Position numbers and translations under genes: made by a program. The notes beneath the pieces were generated by a model that worked only from the letters and a program-made list of their open reading frames with translations, did no database searches and was not told the DNA's origin. Below are positions 1-12,300 of a DNA stretch of 64,000 nt, in pieces (position 1 is the stretch's first letter; every line of letters begins with the position of its first letter). Source of the DNA: Strongylocentrotus purpuratus (taxonomy: Eukaryota > Echinodermata > Echinoidea > Camarodonta > Strongylocentrotidae); NCBI RefSeq assembly GCF_000002235.5, contig NW_022145609.1, forward strand, positions 30,853,301-30,917,300, read 5' to 3'.

Positions 1-83
1 CATATATATATATATATATAAATACGGTGTCGCGATGTGTGTGTTTGATTTGCGAGTGTGTGTGTGTGTGTGTGCGCGCGCGC

Positions 84-114
<31 letters not shown>
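1..114. repeat. (AT)n and (GT/GC)n microsatellites
   Basis: An (AT)n run covers positions 1-20. A (GT)n run with a GC-alternating core covers about 55-114. The cysteine/valine-rich translation across it is a by-product of the dinucleotide repeat. Confidence 0.9.
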
Positions 115-115
<1 letters not shown>

Positions 116-500
116 GTGCTCTCACCTCAGCATTCTTGTGGGGTTTTATGTGCGCTTCACATACCCCTTGTGAGGCATTTTTACTTTGTGGGGTATTTTT
201 TCAGGACCCCACAGAGTAAAGTCTTTCAAATGACTGTATATTCGGTGTCCTATGCCCTGCGGGGCATTAGAAGTGGTACCCCATAAATGACTTTTTGTGA
301 GCGTGTGTTAAAACTTGCACACTTTTTTATGGTAACATCGTAAGCACACCGCCGGGTTGTTATCGCCAGGTTGTACATACCCCACTAGTAGGGGACCACA
401 AGGCATATCTGGAAAGCACAGAAATACCCCACAATCAGGTGCCCCACAAAGGTCCTGATGTGAGAACGTTTGTGTGCGTGCGTGTGTGTGTGTGTGACAG
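115..500. repeat. Imperfect inverted repeat rich in GTGGGG/CCCCAC words
   Basis: Positions 118-230 contain TCTCACCTCAG followed by several TGTGGGG words. The reverse complement of 400-470 contains TCTCACATCAG followed by similar words, so the block is a loose palindrome. Each side adjoins a GT microsatellite. It resembles a degraded MITE, but no target duplication is visible. No gene is seen from 500 to 1264; 1030-1250 is A/T-rich and probably intronic. Confidence 0.4.
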
Positions 501-1264
501 AGACAGAGACAGACATACAGGCAGAAAAGAAAGAAATAGCTGTCTAGGAGAGAAAGAGAGATGACACGTTTTTCATTTACACTCACCCTCTTTTTTGAGA
601 CAATGTGATTCCCCATGGGTGATATAGACCCGTACTGATAATGGTTCGTCGGTTAGACCCGAGTACGCTAGCACTCACTATTTGTTCCAACAGAGTATCA
701 GTCCAAAACATCCTGTTCGCCATTAAATCTAGGACGATTCCTTGCGGGGCTGAATGGATAAATTAGAATGTAAACAAAATGAAACAAAGTACATTTACAG
801 AGATGAAAAAAAATATTGTGCTGGACTGTATTTGACCAAAACGATATCATTAAAGGGGCCAGAAAAAAATCTGATTAATTTTGGTTTGCAGCACAATGAT
901 GCACAAACTCTATTGTCATATAGCATGATGACATTGTATATTTCATTTGCGCCATATTAAGTATGAAAATTAGGATGTCATTACTCAGATTGATAGAAAA
1001 AATCTAAATGATTTTTGAAATTGCATATATATCATTAGAAAAAAAGCATAAAGACATTAAAAAAAATATACAAAAATAATACAAAACAAAACAAAAATAA
1101 AGCTAGAATGGATAAACCTTATTTGATACATGATTAGATAAACAATAAATGAAAAAATATTTAACAAATCAACGAACAAATAAAATAAATAAAGAAATGG
1201 ATATATACATAAATAGTCAAATAAATACATGAACGAATGAATATATAATGGAAGCCACACTTAC

Positions 1265-1513
1265 ATCCAATGCCTTGGCTTTGACCAATCAATATTTCTT
1301 GGTTCGACCCATCAAGTGAAGCTCGATTGATTGTCCTCGCGTTCTCATCACTCCAGTAAATCTTGTCGGTCCGGTAATCGTAGTCAATGCCTGTAGGAGC
1401 ATCAACCCCACTCAGTGGGATTTCGCGGATGTCCTCGCCGTGGAAGTCGAAGCCACTGTTCTCGCCCACAAATATCTTGCTATCGGGCAGGTCCGTTACA
1501 AAGATTTTGTCAG
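1265..1513 (-). CDS. Internal exon of an LDL-receptor class B (YWTD propeller) protein
   Basis: Read on the minus strand, this 249-bp interval is open. It has an acceptor (TCCACTCAG at 1514-1522) and a donor (GTAAGT starting at 1264). The translation has the LDLR class B signature: GIDYDYRTDKIYWSDENA followed by INRASLDGSNQEIL, that is D-x-x-x-KIYWSD then I-x-R-A-x-LDGS. Such repeats form six-bladed beta-propellers in LDL-receptor-related proteins, nidogens and similar extracellular proteins. The exon begins two bases into no complete codon and ends in phase 1, so neighbouring exons are required; none is seen downstream up to position 1. The exact parent gene (LRP-like or other) cannot be told from one exon. 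Confidence 0.75.
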
Positions 1514-1533
1514 CTGAGTGGAGAATATTAGTG

Positions 1534-1720
1534 ATAACAACAACAACAAGTACAGTTATAATAATGATAGAAACAATTATAATGATGATGATTAAACTAA
1601 TAAAAATAATAATATTCAGAAGAATGATAATATCAATATTAATAATACTGATATGATCATGTGGATGATAATGTGAATAGTAATAACAACAACATCAAAC
1701 ATGAGAATGATCATCAACCT
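1534..1720. repeat. AAC/GAT/AAT trinucleotide-rich low-complexity tract
   Basis: The tract consists of interrupted runs of CAA, ATA and GAT words. It lies just upstream (in gene sense) of the LDLR class B exon, in an intron. Confidence 0.7.
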
Positions 1721-1839
1721 AAAGATAATGATGGTGCATGTAATGATGATGTTACACTTTTGCAAAGCGCACTTATGTGACTTTAATGGCAAATTTCATT
1801 CATTCGTACGAGCTTTCCAACATTAACAAAATACTGATA

Positions 1840-1880
1840 TACAGTGCGTCCCAGAAAAAACGAAACCGAGAATTATCGAT
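1840..1880. mobile_element. Single Tc1/mariner-like terminus (relic)
   Basis: TA followed by CAGTGCGTCCCAGAAAAAAC has the form of a Tc1/mariner inverted terminus with its TA target. No matching opposite terminus was found downstream, so this is a fragment or a chance likeness. Confidence 0.3.
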
Positions 1881-2185
1881 GCTTTATCATAACTTAATCA
1901 CATTTATAATTAATAAATGAGACATATTTAGAAAGCTTAGATCCTCCCTATTCATTTGATGCAACGCATTATGATGCATATTTTACGCATGAGTGATTAA
2001 AATCCATTTGAAGAGAGGAAACCGAAAAGTCGTTTGGCGGGCGGTATCTGTATTTCAAAGAGAAAATCACATTTCTAGAAAGTTGGGTTTCTGCCCTTTC
2101 ATGCGTAGAAAATTGTAATGTGATATGTTTATATTCTTTACTATTGTTTTAGATCTAATGAAAGAAAATATTAATGTGCCATTAC

Positions 2186-2338
2186 AAAAAATCATATTGG
2201 AACGTGTCACCAAGTTGCCTAAAATGTTTTTTTTTAATGTCGTAATCGTGTCTTTGTGTTTACGTTTCCATTGGACTGATACGACATCTTTTAAAAACAT
2301 TTTAGGCAACTTGGTGACAAGTCCCATTATGATTTTTT
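2186..2338. mobile_element. Fold-back (MITE-like) element of about 150 bp
   Basis: The left arm (2186-2235) and right arm (2294-2338) are reverse complements over about 45 bases. They share AAAAAATCAT, TGTCACCAAGTTGCC and TAAAATGTTTTT in inverted order, with a loop of about 58 bases. No target-site duplication is evident. The short ORFs on both strands here are products of the palindrome. Confidence 0.65.
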
Positions 2339-2740
2339 CCTTTTTTGGTTGGGGCTACATCTAGATATATTATGGCTATGGTCTAGGTTAGGATAAGGTT
2401 TCAACTGACTGATTATTCATATGGGATAACAGATATTTGAAAAAAAGAGATTTATTTCCTCTTTCATATCGAGCATTGACAATTATTTTTCTTCAAAGGA
2501 CATTGGCCACTATTACCCTGGTTTTAGCTCCAGCTAAATTATCTTCGGTAGCGTTCAGTGCTTTCAAGGAATAAATCCTACTAAGTACCCATTAGAACAA
2601 AACAGCATGAAACATAGTGTGAATTGTGTGAACATTCTTGGATTCAGACGATATGTATTGCATCTGATTGTGGACTAATCTTTGTTATTTGCTTGTTAGA
2701 TATCACAAACATTGGGAGCATATCCAGTCTAATGATAATT

Positions 2741-3075
2741 ATGATATTCCGCTTATATATCGCTTAATACAATGTCTCTAAGCGCTTAACACATAAACTA
2801 TTACCCCCGGGCCGGTCAATGGATTCAATGCTTGCCCGCACACAATCCCCACTCCCTGGGCCCTGGGGAGTAATCTAGCATGGCGTTACTTGACGCCCAT
2901 AAAATGTTTGACCAACAATGACGGTCGCATCCTACCGGGTACCCATTTAACACCCGGATGGAGAATAGCAAGTGTAGGTTAATTTCTTGCCCAAGGATAT
3001 AAGTGCCATGTCGGAATTCGAAACACTGAGAGACAAGTCTTTTTTGCGGGACATCTCCCCCTGGTGCAGCACATG
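2741..3075 (-). repeat. Dispersed SINE-like repeat, reverse orientation
   Basis: The block starts next to AAGCGCTTAAC and holds GTACCCATTTAACACCCGG, a TTGCCCAAGGATA word and a GGAATTCGAAACACTG word. The last resembles a reversed tRNA-type B box. It is less AT-rich than its surroundings. The rest of 2340-3940 shows only a TAA microsatellite and no gene. Confidence 0.35.
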
Positions 3076-3238
3076 GACTTTGGTCTCGTTTACTTATTTT
3101 CTACAGGTTCCTATGGGTGCCCTTTCTTTCCTTTTCAAAAAGTCTTATTCACTTGTGTAAGTTCATACTCATGGGGGTTAGGGTTAGATTACAAATAATT
3201 GCAGATTGTGAGGTATGTAAGGTAATACCTGAACATGG

Positions 3239-3261
3239 TAATAATAATAATAATAATAATA
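3239..3261. repeat. (TAA)n microsatellite
   Basis: About seven uninterrupted TAA units. Confidence 0.9.
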
Positions 3262-4309
3262 GTGGAGTCTTGTAGAGCTAGCGCTCATGTTTGGCACATT
3301 GCCACTCCTGGCGCTCCAAATATGCAAGTATGCTAAGAGGTATGGATACATTATGAACATGTTATGGTGGTTTTGATTGCAGCAATACTACTAATAAGTG
3401 TCTGTTTCGAACGAAAACTTGCATAATAGAAAACGGGAAATAGTAAACAAATGCAAATAGTCAATATAATATGCTTACTGGCATCCATGCTTTACATGCC
3501 AAAATGCCAGTAATATCTTGCTCTATCCGTTTGATAGGTTTTAACGTACCCCTAGGTCAAATGTGTTTATCTTGAAAACCAGGTATTATTTCTGATTGTG
3601 CGGGAAGTACTTTCTAAAGAAAAAATTGTGTGCACTGTGTTTTTGTTCATATCATTGTGGTTGGATAATACAAATAAAGCATTGTTCCGAATCGTCACAA
3701 TTCAAATACAACTCCGGGTTACTCACTCAGTAGCGCAGTCATATGCATGTTTCCCATAAAGGCGGAAGCGTTTTTTTTTTACCTATTTTTATGAAATGAT
3801 TGTGACGATTTTATTTAATCTTAATAGATGCGTTTATACCTTCTCAAAACATTACTGCTCAATCTAAAGAGTAAAAGAGATTGATCACTAAAGTTTTGAG
3901 AAGATAATAAACTTATCAATTTATTAAACCATATTATCTTCACACTTAAAATAGTTGGGCAAAAAAATGCCCAACTTTTAACCAACACTGAGCAACATAC
4001 GGTCCACACAACTATTGGTTAAAATCTGCCCAACTGATGTTGGGTAATCAGTTTGCTATGTGGTTGGGCAAATTAAATTGCCCATCAGTTGGTGACCCAT
4101 CATATTTTACCCAACTCTACAATTGCCTAACAGTTGGTTATATTTTCAGTTGGGTAATTTCTTGCCCAACCAATTTTACCCAGTTAGATATTGCCCAACC
4201 TTCTATTTGCCCAACTTTTGAGTAAGTTTAATGTTGGTTAATTAAATGCCCAACCAGTTTTTACCCAACTCCCAGTTTGCCCAACTATCAAAACACCCAT
4301 CTATTGGGT

Positions 4310-4980
4310 AATAATTGCTCAACAATTTCTCTGCAACATCCATTTGCCCAACTCTCAAAACACCCATCTATTGAGTAATAATTGCTCAACAATTTCTCCA
4401 CAATATCCATTTGCCCAACTATCAAAACACCCATCTATTGGGTAATAATTGCTCAACTATTTCTCCACAATATCCATTTGCCCAACTATCAAAACACCCA
4501 TCTATTGGGTAATTGCTCAACTATTTCTCCACAATATCCATTTGCCCAACTCTCAAAACACCCATCTATTGGGTAATAATTGCTCAACAATTTCTTCGCA
4601 ATATCCAGTTGCCCAACTCTCAAAACACCCATCTATTGGGTAATAATTGCTCAACAATTTCTCCGCAATATCCATTTGCCCAACTCTCAAAACAACCATC
4701 TATTGGATAATAATTGCTCAACAATTTCTCCGCAATATCCATTTGCCCAACTCTCAAAACACCCATCTATTGGGTAATAATTGCTCAACTATTTCTCCAC
4801 AATATCCATTTGCCCAACTATCAAAACACCCATCTATTGGGTAATAATTGCTCAACTATTTCTCCACAATATCCATTTGCCCAACTATCAAAACAACCAT
4901 CTATTGGGTAATAATTGCTCAACTATTTCTCCACAATATCCATTTGCCCAACTCTTTAATTCGTCTGTTGGATAATCATT
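4310..4980. repeat. Subterminal tandem array, 67-bp unit, left element gene-3' end
   Basis: About ten units of 67 bp (one of 64) each contain TTGGGTAATAATTGCTCAAC, an AATATCCATTTGCCCAAC block and CAAAACACCCATCTA. Stop-free frames recur every 67 bp but are products of the repeat, not genes. In CACTA elements subterminal repeats are the binding sites of the transposition proteins; the same role here is an inference. Flanking 4020-4300 and 4980-5050 carry degenerate copies. Confidence 0.9.
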
Positions 4981-5049
4981 GCTCAACATTTTTTCCATAA
5001 CATCTATTTGCTCAACTCTTTTTCTCATCTAAAGGGTAATAATTGCTTA

Positions 5050-6336
5050 ACTGAAACACAAATAACATACACAGTAAACACATGTTGTTGTTTTCATCAG
5101 AAACGTAAAAACAAAACTTGTTAACATCAACTACAACATTACAATTTTTGGTGAAAAAAATACAATCTTTTAAAAAAAGTAAATGCAAATATAGCCCCTT
5201 TTGGTGCAGCATGACAACTTTGATGTACACTGTATGTATCCCATGTACTCTGATTTCATACATGAATATGTGCATCATATATATTTTGTGGGTGTGGCAT
5301 AGTGTTCATTTATCCTGACACACCAATACTCTGCCTTAGAGTGTTACACATGCACACATTTTTTTGAAGTGAAAACAAAAGAGGAAATAAATTCAAATCC
5401 CTCTAGATTATTTGACATGTGCAGAAGTACCACATGAAAGTTTGGCTATCTGTGATGGTGAACAGGTACTGATCAAATAACAAGGATACACACTGCCTAC
5501 TATAACTTTTTGATTAGATTAAAGACAACAAAAATCAATTGACCCTACCTGCTATACTCAGTTTGATTGATTTTATTGATATTATCAATAATATCAATAC
5601 AATTTTGCAAAATGTAGATGAAAATGTTGACTTCTCTACTTCTGCTTTGCGCGATGTAAATTAATGCATGCAGTCCATTCAGCAGAGAGTTCAGCGTAGG
5701 GTCAATGGACGATACACATTACATGAAAATTAATGGTATATGTAATTTACAATCATATACCCCACTTGCTGTTTTAAACGCAGAAAATATCATAGCTCAT
5801 GTTTTATGAAGAAATATATCATTTTGATGTACGAGTTATGAAACAGTACTCTTGGGATTAAAACCAAACACGATAAGCATTTGTTTACGCCAGTGCAAAA
5901 GATTTATAGCCAATAATATGTTTTGTATTTATACTTGGCATATATTCATTTGTTTTCTTAAACTTTCAAGGTGGGGATGTTAAGCAATGATTGGGATAAA
6001 ACAATTAGGCCTTTATCATTTTTAAAATGTACACAAAGACTTCTGCTGTGTATAAATTCACTCTTTTTTTTATATTATTCAGCGATCCTCACCCCACCCT
6101 CAAATCTTCAGTCTTACACAAACATGTATAAATTATGTAAAATAATGTGCTGAATCCAACTCATAACAGTTTGTCTTTAAGGTTATTTTGTCCAAAATAA
6201 TACTTTTTTCCAGTTTTTTTTCTCCCAAAATAAACTGGTTCAAGTAGCCAAAATGTGCTAAACGATGATGTGTCAGTTTCATCTGTAGGAAATATATCAC
6301 CAGTAATCATCCTTGGCGTGAACACATCATGATGGC
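5050..6336 (-). other. 3' flank of the SAMD3-like gene, left element (no gene seen)
   Basis: This AT-rich stretch lies between the subterminal array and the stop codon of the SAMD3-like gene and probably holds its 3' UTR and polyadenylation region. It includes a near-palindrome ATTGATATTATCAATAAT at about 5575-5598. Short ORFs here are not supported as genes. Confidence 0.5.
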
Positions 6337-9300
6337 TTATGGCATGTTCATGAAGGCTCGGACCTCCCGCAGCTTTGGTGTAAGATGCTCCCCATCGGTA
6401 AACTGGAACACCACAATCTGGAGAAATTTCCAAACAGAACAGCTTTGCGGCTGATATTCGATATCCATCACATAAAGTGCCTTAAAGCACAAGTCGACTG
6501 CTTTAAGCAGTGTTGCGGCAGGAAGTATCCTCCTCTCTACTACGACGTACGTCTGTATTGGTGTGAGAATGTTCACACGCACAACAACAAATGGCTGTGA
6601 CCTGACTGCTTCATCAATGTTATCAACATAAGTCTGGATGTCGAGAACCTCCTGTAGTCCAAAGAGAAATCAAGAAGAAATCATTTGTAATTATATGGAT
6701 TGATATATATATATTTGATGCTTGTCGAATGCTTCTGCTTATGAATCCACAATCACCTACAGGACACCCAAATTTGTTTATGCATGTTCATCCCTGTCCC
6801 ATCAAAACATTACTGGGTATTCTTAAATATCCCTGCGGCAAAGGTCAACTGTACCCAAACTGGTCACGTTCAGAGCATTACATCAACTAAGCTGGAAGGC
6901 ATATACAGCCTGTTAATATAAGCATGCATTTTTCACATGTCATTTGCAAGTTAAAGGACTTGCTTGCATTCATGAGTGAAATGCGATGTGATGACAAATC
7001 TGAGGCCATTTGTAGTTGTACCACAGATAATGACGAACTGACTTATTAAGATTAAAGCGCCTAGTGTTGCCCCTGCAGGGCCTCCTTGGGGACCAGCGTG
7101 CCCATTACTAGGAACTTGAAAATGGTTGCTTTTCAAGTTTTACACAAATAAAATGTTATGGCAATGCCTTATCTGGTAAGAACATAGGTATTGCATTTCA
7201 ACCTCAATTTCATCAGTTGTCCTAGGTTTGAAACTCTTAACAAATTAACTATTGAATTTGTTTGTAATGAAATATGATTACTATGGCAAGATTTTAAACA
7301 CAAACCAAAATATATGCCTTACATGTCATTACTTTACCACCTCCCCAGCACATATACTTACTGGTTGAACGTCAATGAAGGACGACAATGTTTCTGCAGT
7401 GGTGTACGTTCCTCTCTTGGAATCTTTCCTTCCTCGGAACAAGACTGGGAGCATGTAGAATCCAAGATTGCTCTTTTCCTCTAAAAAGAGGGAAACAATG
7501 AAAGAGTTAAGTAATTAAGTCCCAATTACATATGAAGAAAAGGTGCAACAGCAAACAGGTCAATTATGGAACATCTTACAAAATGTACAGTTATATACAG
7601 CAAATTAAAAAAAAACGGTCGAATACAACAATTATTTTCTACAAATATGGGTAAAATCACTCAACGTAAATGTCAGTCAGTAATTTGGAGCTCAGCTTTC
7701 TTAGTAAAGAAATCAAAATTGCACAAACTTCAGCATAGCCTTCCCAATGAGCTTTAAACCACCATCCCCACCCCAAAAAGCAAACAAACAAAACAAGCAA
7801 GTAAAAGTATGCTAAACCTTTGTCATGGAATCATGTTTTTATCATATGTTGTACATGTATTATATGTTTCAGAGCACTTTTATTTATTTCAGTTCAATTC
7901 CTTACAGGGGGGATATTAGACTCAATGTTTGGTCCTGGCCACAAAAATAAACATCATATAGTGTAATTGAAATAAATTCTTTTGACTTTCTCTCAAGTCA
8001 TTTTCACTAATACTGTCAAATGTGTATTCTGACACCACATACCAAGACTGAGTTTCCCAGGGTCATGAATGTTTTCGAATTCGGCTCTTGCACTTCTCCA
8101 GTTGCCAGTTTTCTCGGTGAAGTCCACTACTTTGTTACAGAATGTGGGCCACTTCTGGTACAGTGCGTTTGCTTTCTCTGGGAACAATTCTGCAAAATCT
8201 CCTTCAATCTGTAATTGTTAGGATAGTTATAGAAGCCAGATGAAAGGTAGGATATCTTTCATTTGCATCTTCTCTTTACCATTTTGCAAGGATTTGAATG
8301 GTACACACTAACAATTATCGGTTCAATAGGGATGCACGATTTCTGTAGGACCGTGTATCTCAGATTGTTAAACGATCCCTTTAAGGAGACTGCTAAAGTA
8401 AACCTGCCCATGCAACCAAAAAACAAAAAAGTTACTTCTCAAAACATGCGACTCTAGTTTAATTTAATGTCCTTTCTTGTCACATGCAGAAGAAAAATCA
8501 AGGTCCACATACCATTCCAGCATCGAGAAGTCTGGGATATGTGGTAAGAATGTTCTTCACACAACAGTCACTTCTCTTGATCCAGTCATGTCTTTTTGTT
8601 GCTGTTTGTTTCATGTAGTCCTTCACCATGTCCTCTGGCTCCTTGTTGTTACGCAGCCATTCTTCCATTGTCGTGATGTTATCATCGTTCACAGACTCAA
8701 GATCAGTATCTCCTGGATATAATGCAACAGAACAATCAACAATTAGCATGTATCAACAAGTTTTTGATGATTGTATTGGAAGGGGGGTTTTAGTTGGCAT
8801 TGCTCATGCCCCACCAGTTTGTTATGGCACAGCATGACTTCATCAGACGGATCTGAATAACTCATAACTTTAACTATATGAAAAAGTAGCCAGAATACCT
8901 TGCTTTTGAGACTCTGCCTCGTCTTCAGCTACTGGTACCCTCAGGGACTTCTCCTTTTTTCTGACATACCTCAGATGCTCCTCCAGGTAGCCTGTTGCTG
9001 GCCGTCCCTTGGCCCCCACGCAGTACCAGGCCTCCTGCTCAAATAAATTAAAATTCCTTCATAATTCAACTTCAAAAACAGTAATGCTCAACAACATTTG
9101 TTAAACATTAATAATAATCAAATAAAAGCACAATAAAATTCCAGTGTAAACTGTACATTTACATATTTTGTTACATATGTCAGTGTTTGCAATAACAAGG
9201 TTTGTCCTCTTAAGTACCTATTTCTAACTGCACACTGTTATATTCCAGCAATGTCATCAAGTCATTGCAAAAACAAAGTGAATGATGGATAATTCTGTGA

Positions 9301-12300
9301 ATATCCATTACTCAATGGCATGCAGACAAAAGTCTAAATATTAAGAGATGTGTCATTACTGGATAATATAACTTATAAACAAGTGGTAAAAATAAACAAA
9401 AATATTGCACGATTTAGTGATTGATGCCATATTAGCTTTTCATTATTTGTAAGCTTTTCAGGCCTGTCTACTGTCAAATTTACTATTGCCAAAGATGCTC
9501 TTATAATGCTTGTGATAATGTGATACAACATGCAATTGATTGAGCATCTCCAATATAATAAATACAAGAATAACAAAATTGAGGAAGCTTCATAGCAAGT
9601 TACACAAAATAATATGATCCAGTATTCCAAAAGTTATTGCATAAACACATAATTTATTTGATTTAGACCTTAAAGTAGCTTATTGCTTCTGGCTCAAACA
9701 GAAACTTCTCATAAAATTTCACTTTCTTGTAAATGGGGTCTATGGGGTAGGGACAGATGGAGGTATGGATGGACAACCTAAGAATTAAGGCACCTCCAAG
9801 TAATAAATGCCCGCTGTGGTAAGAATCAATCCATAAATCAGTCCAGAAAAAAGTGGTGATCTGAGCCATACCTGAGGTCACATATATTAAGGAAAGCAAT
9901 TCATGGACAGGACTTACATAGCCAAGTGGAGATTCTGGATCTTTTAAGAAAGGAAAGCTTGTCACAATGGCATGGGCCATTGATGCCTTCACAAATGAGC
10001 TTGGCTTGGTACCATACTCCCGTATCAGGTACTGAGTCAACATATCCACAACAGTATGCCGGTCCCTTTTGCTGCAGAGATTTGTAGCATTGATGTTCCT
10101 TAATGCTGCTCTTCCCATGGTGGTCTCTCTCAATATACAAGCAATGTTCTGCAACAGATAAAGGATTTTTTTTTTAAAGATCAGTAAATTCAGAATAAAC
10201 AAGTGAAATGTGACAGCATGCAGTCGGTGGGTATATCTCTGGCTGTCCGACCTCCTACAATAAGCCCATCATAAATCACTCACTGGGCATTCCTTGCAAA
10301 CTTTGTTCTGATAAAAAATTTCAATGAAACCTTGAAACTGACCTTAGACTAGCTTAAAACCCATAACCCCAACCAAACATTTTCCATAACATTCCTTTAT
10401 TCATTCATACCAAAATGTACCTACCAAATCATATCACTAGCCATTCTGCAGATGTAGAAATAAAATGGTATTTTTAGTAAAAACTTGAATAACCTTTGAA
10501 CTGACCTTTCACCTTTGAGCCCTGCTGCTTGTCAGAAATACTGACAGACAGATAACTCCAAGACATAATGCCTCCGGCACCCTTATGTGTTGGAGGCATA
10601 AAAACTGATGAATGATGGTGACTCGACATGCCCACTCTTCAATTGTATCAGCCCACTATATACATAAACTTACGAAATGCACTTTCTTGACCCGTTTCAG
10701 GGGAGGATGTTGATCAGGACTCTTGGATTCTGGGGAGTCGTAAAGTGGCGTATCCAAACTGGGCTGGGAAGGGCTTTGTCTGGGACTCCACTCACTTCCT
10801 GTTACACAAGAGAGATCTGAGCAGTCATCTAAGGAGAACACTGATGGGCTTCTTGTCGACGTTGATGCTTGTTCCATGCTTTGTTGATTTGCAGCATGAT
10901 ACTACAATAAATAAATGAAAAATAATTGAACTTTCAATGTACATGTAAATGACTGATTATTTTTTACATTATTAATGACACAAACAGCCCCAGGTTAGAC
11001 TTTAGTATCAAGTTTATTCCTTGAAGGGGAAAATCATTCTCACTGTTTCTGTACCCTTGTCCTATTTAAAGCAAACCCATAATTGAAAAGTGGTCACTCA
11101 TGAGCCGAAGCTTCTTCAGTACATCTATAATATAATAATATCCAGTTAGGAACTTTCACTTTAGGCAGGAACATGCATTGGTAAAAAATAGCACATTTCC
11201 GGGGCCTCAATGAAGTACATATGCTAGAAAAACTTGGCATGAGTCATGGTACATTTAAGAAATTACAACATAATATGAATGAATGCAAATATAACAGACA
11301 CATTTTCAGATACAGAAACAATGAAGTTAATAACGAGTTAAAAAATTCAAACCAGATATTTACTGTAAAATTTTCATTGGAATAATCAAAATTTGTTAGC
11401 AAGTCAGTACAGATCGATCAAGGTTAGCTTCTTAGCTATTTTTTCAATCAAAATGTGTAGAATGATACACTAAGAACTGATTCATAGATATAATTGTAAT
11501 TGGAATAACAGTTTCTTTCTTTTGCTTTGTTTTGGTTCTGTTCTCTAAGACAAAATTTGCAAGTGCACCTGTAATGTCTAGTTGTAAAAATATATCACTT
11601 GCTTGCAACGGGTTGCCTACACGTACCTTCTTGTTCCTAGATGAATGAATGGTGCACCACAATATACAAGCAGCGCCCTCTTCCACTATAGGACTGGACA
11701 GCATTGACTGGCCTGTGATCAAACAGGTCACACCATTCAACAGCAGCTTGTGCTTCCTCTCTGCCCACCTGTACTGCAAATGCTTCAACATGTCTGTTGA
11801 AGTACAAGGTCTGATACAGCCGAAGGAGCAGATACAACTTTTCTTGCACCACTACAATATGCTGAACACGTCCAAACGTGGGTCCATCATCATCAGTCCA
11901 ATATAGAAGTACATCAACACCTGCCCGGAACTCATATCCATGAATGTCCACTTTCCCAGCAACTGTAACTTCGGTTCCCCTTCCACAGTTAATTTTTTTG
12001 CAAAGTGCCTCATCATCAAGTAGATCACCAAGCATTGCTGCAGCTTGCTGTGACACATTGATATCTTGGCTATCCAGTGACTGATTTGATACTGACCTGT
12101 AGCACCGTGCCATTTGGTATCTGTTAGCCAATGTTTTGACAATGTTTTGGTAGTTGCAAGATACACTGGCAATCTGCTTGAAAGGTCTGTGCATTGCTTC
12201 AAAACGCAATGCTGAATACTGGGTCAGTGGCCCAAGGTGTTTCAGTGCACGTGGGTAATGCACAAGAAAGTGCTGCTTCGGAGTTAGACTAGCTTCAGGG

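Noticed and set aside
4382..4975. Series of overlapping 64-65 aa ORFs repeating every 67 bp (also 39120-39783)
   Set aside because: They are translations of the tandem array; each begins and ends at the same point of the unit and has no codon-like constraint.
4310..4980. CRISPR-like regular array
   Set aside because: The units are contiguous without unique spacers and the DNA is eukaryotic with introns.
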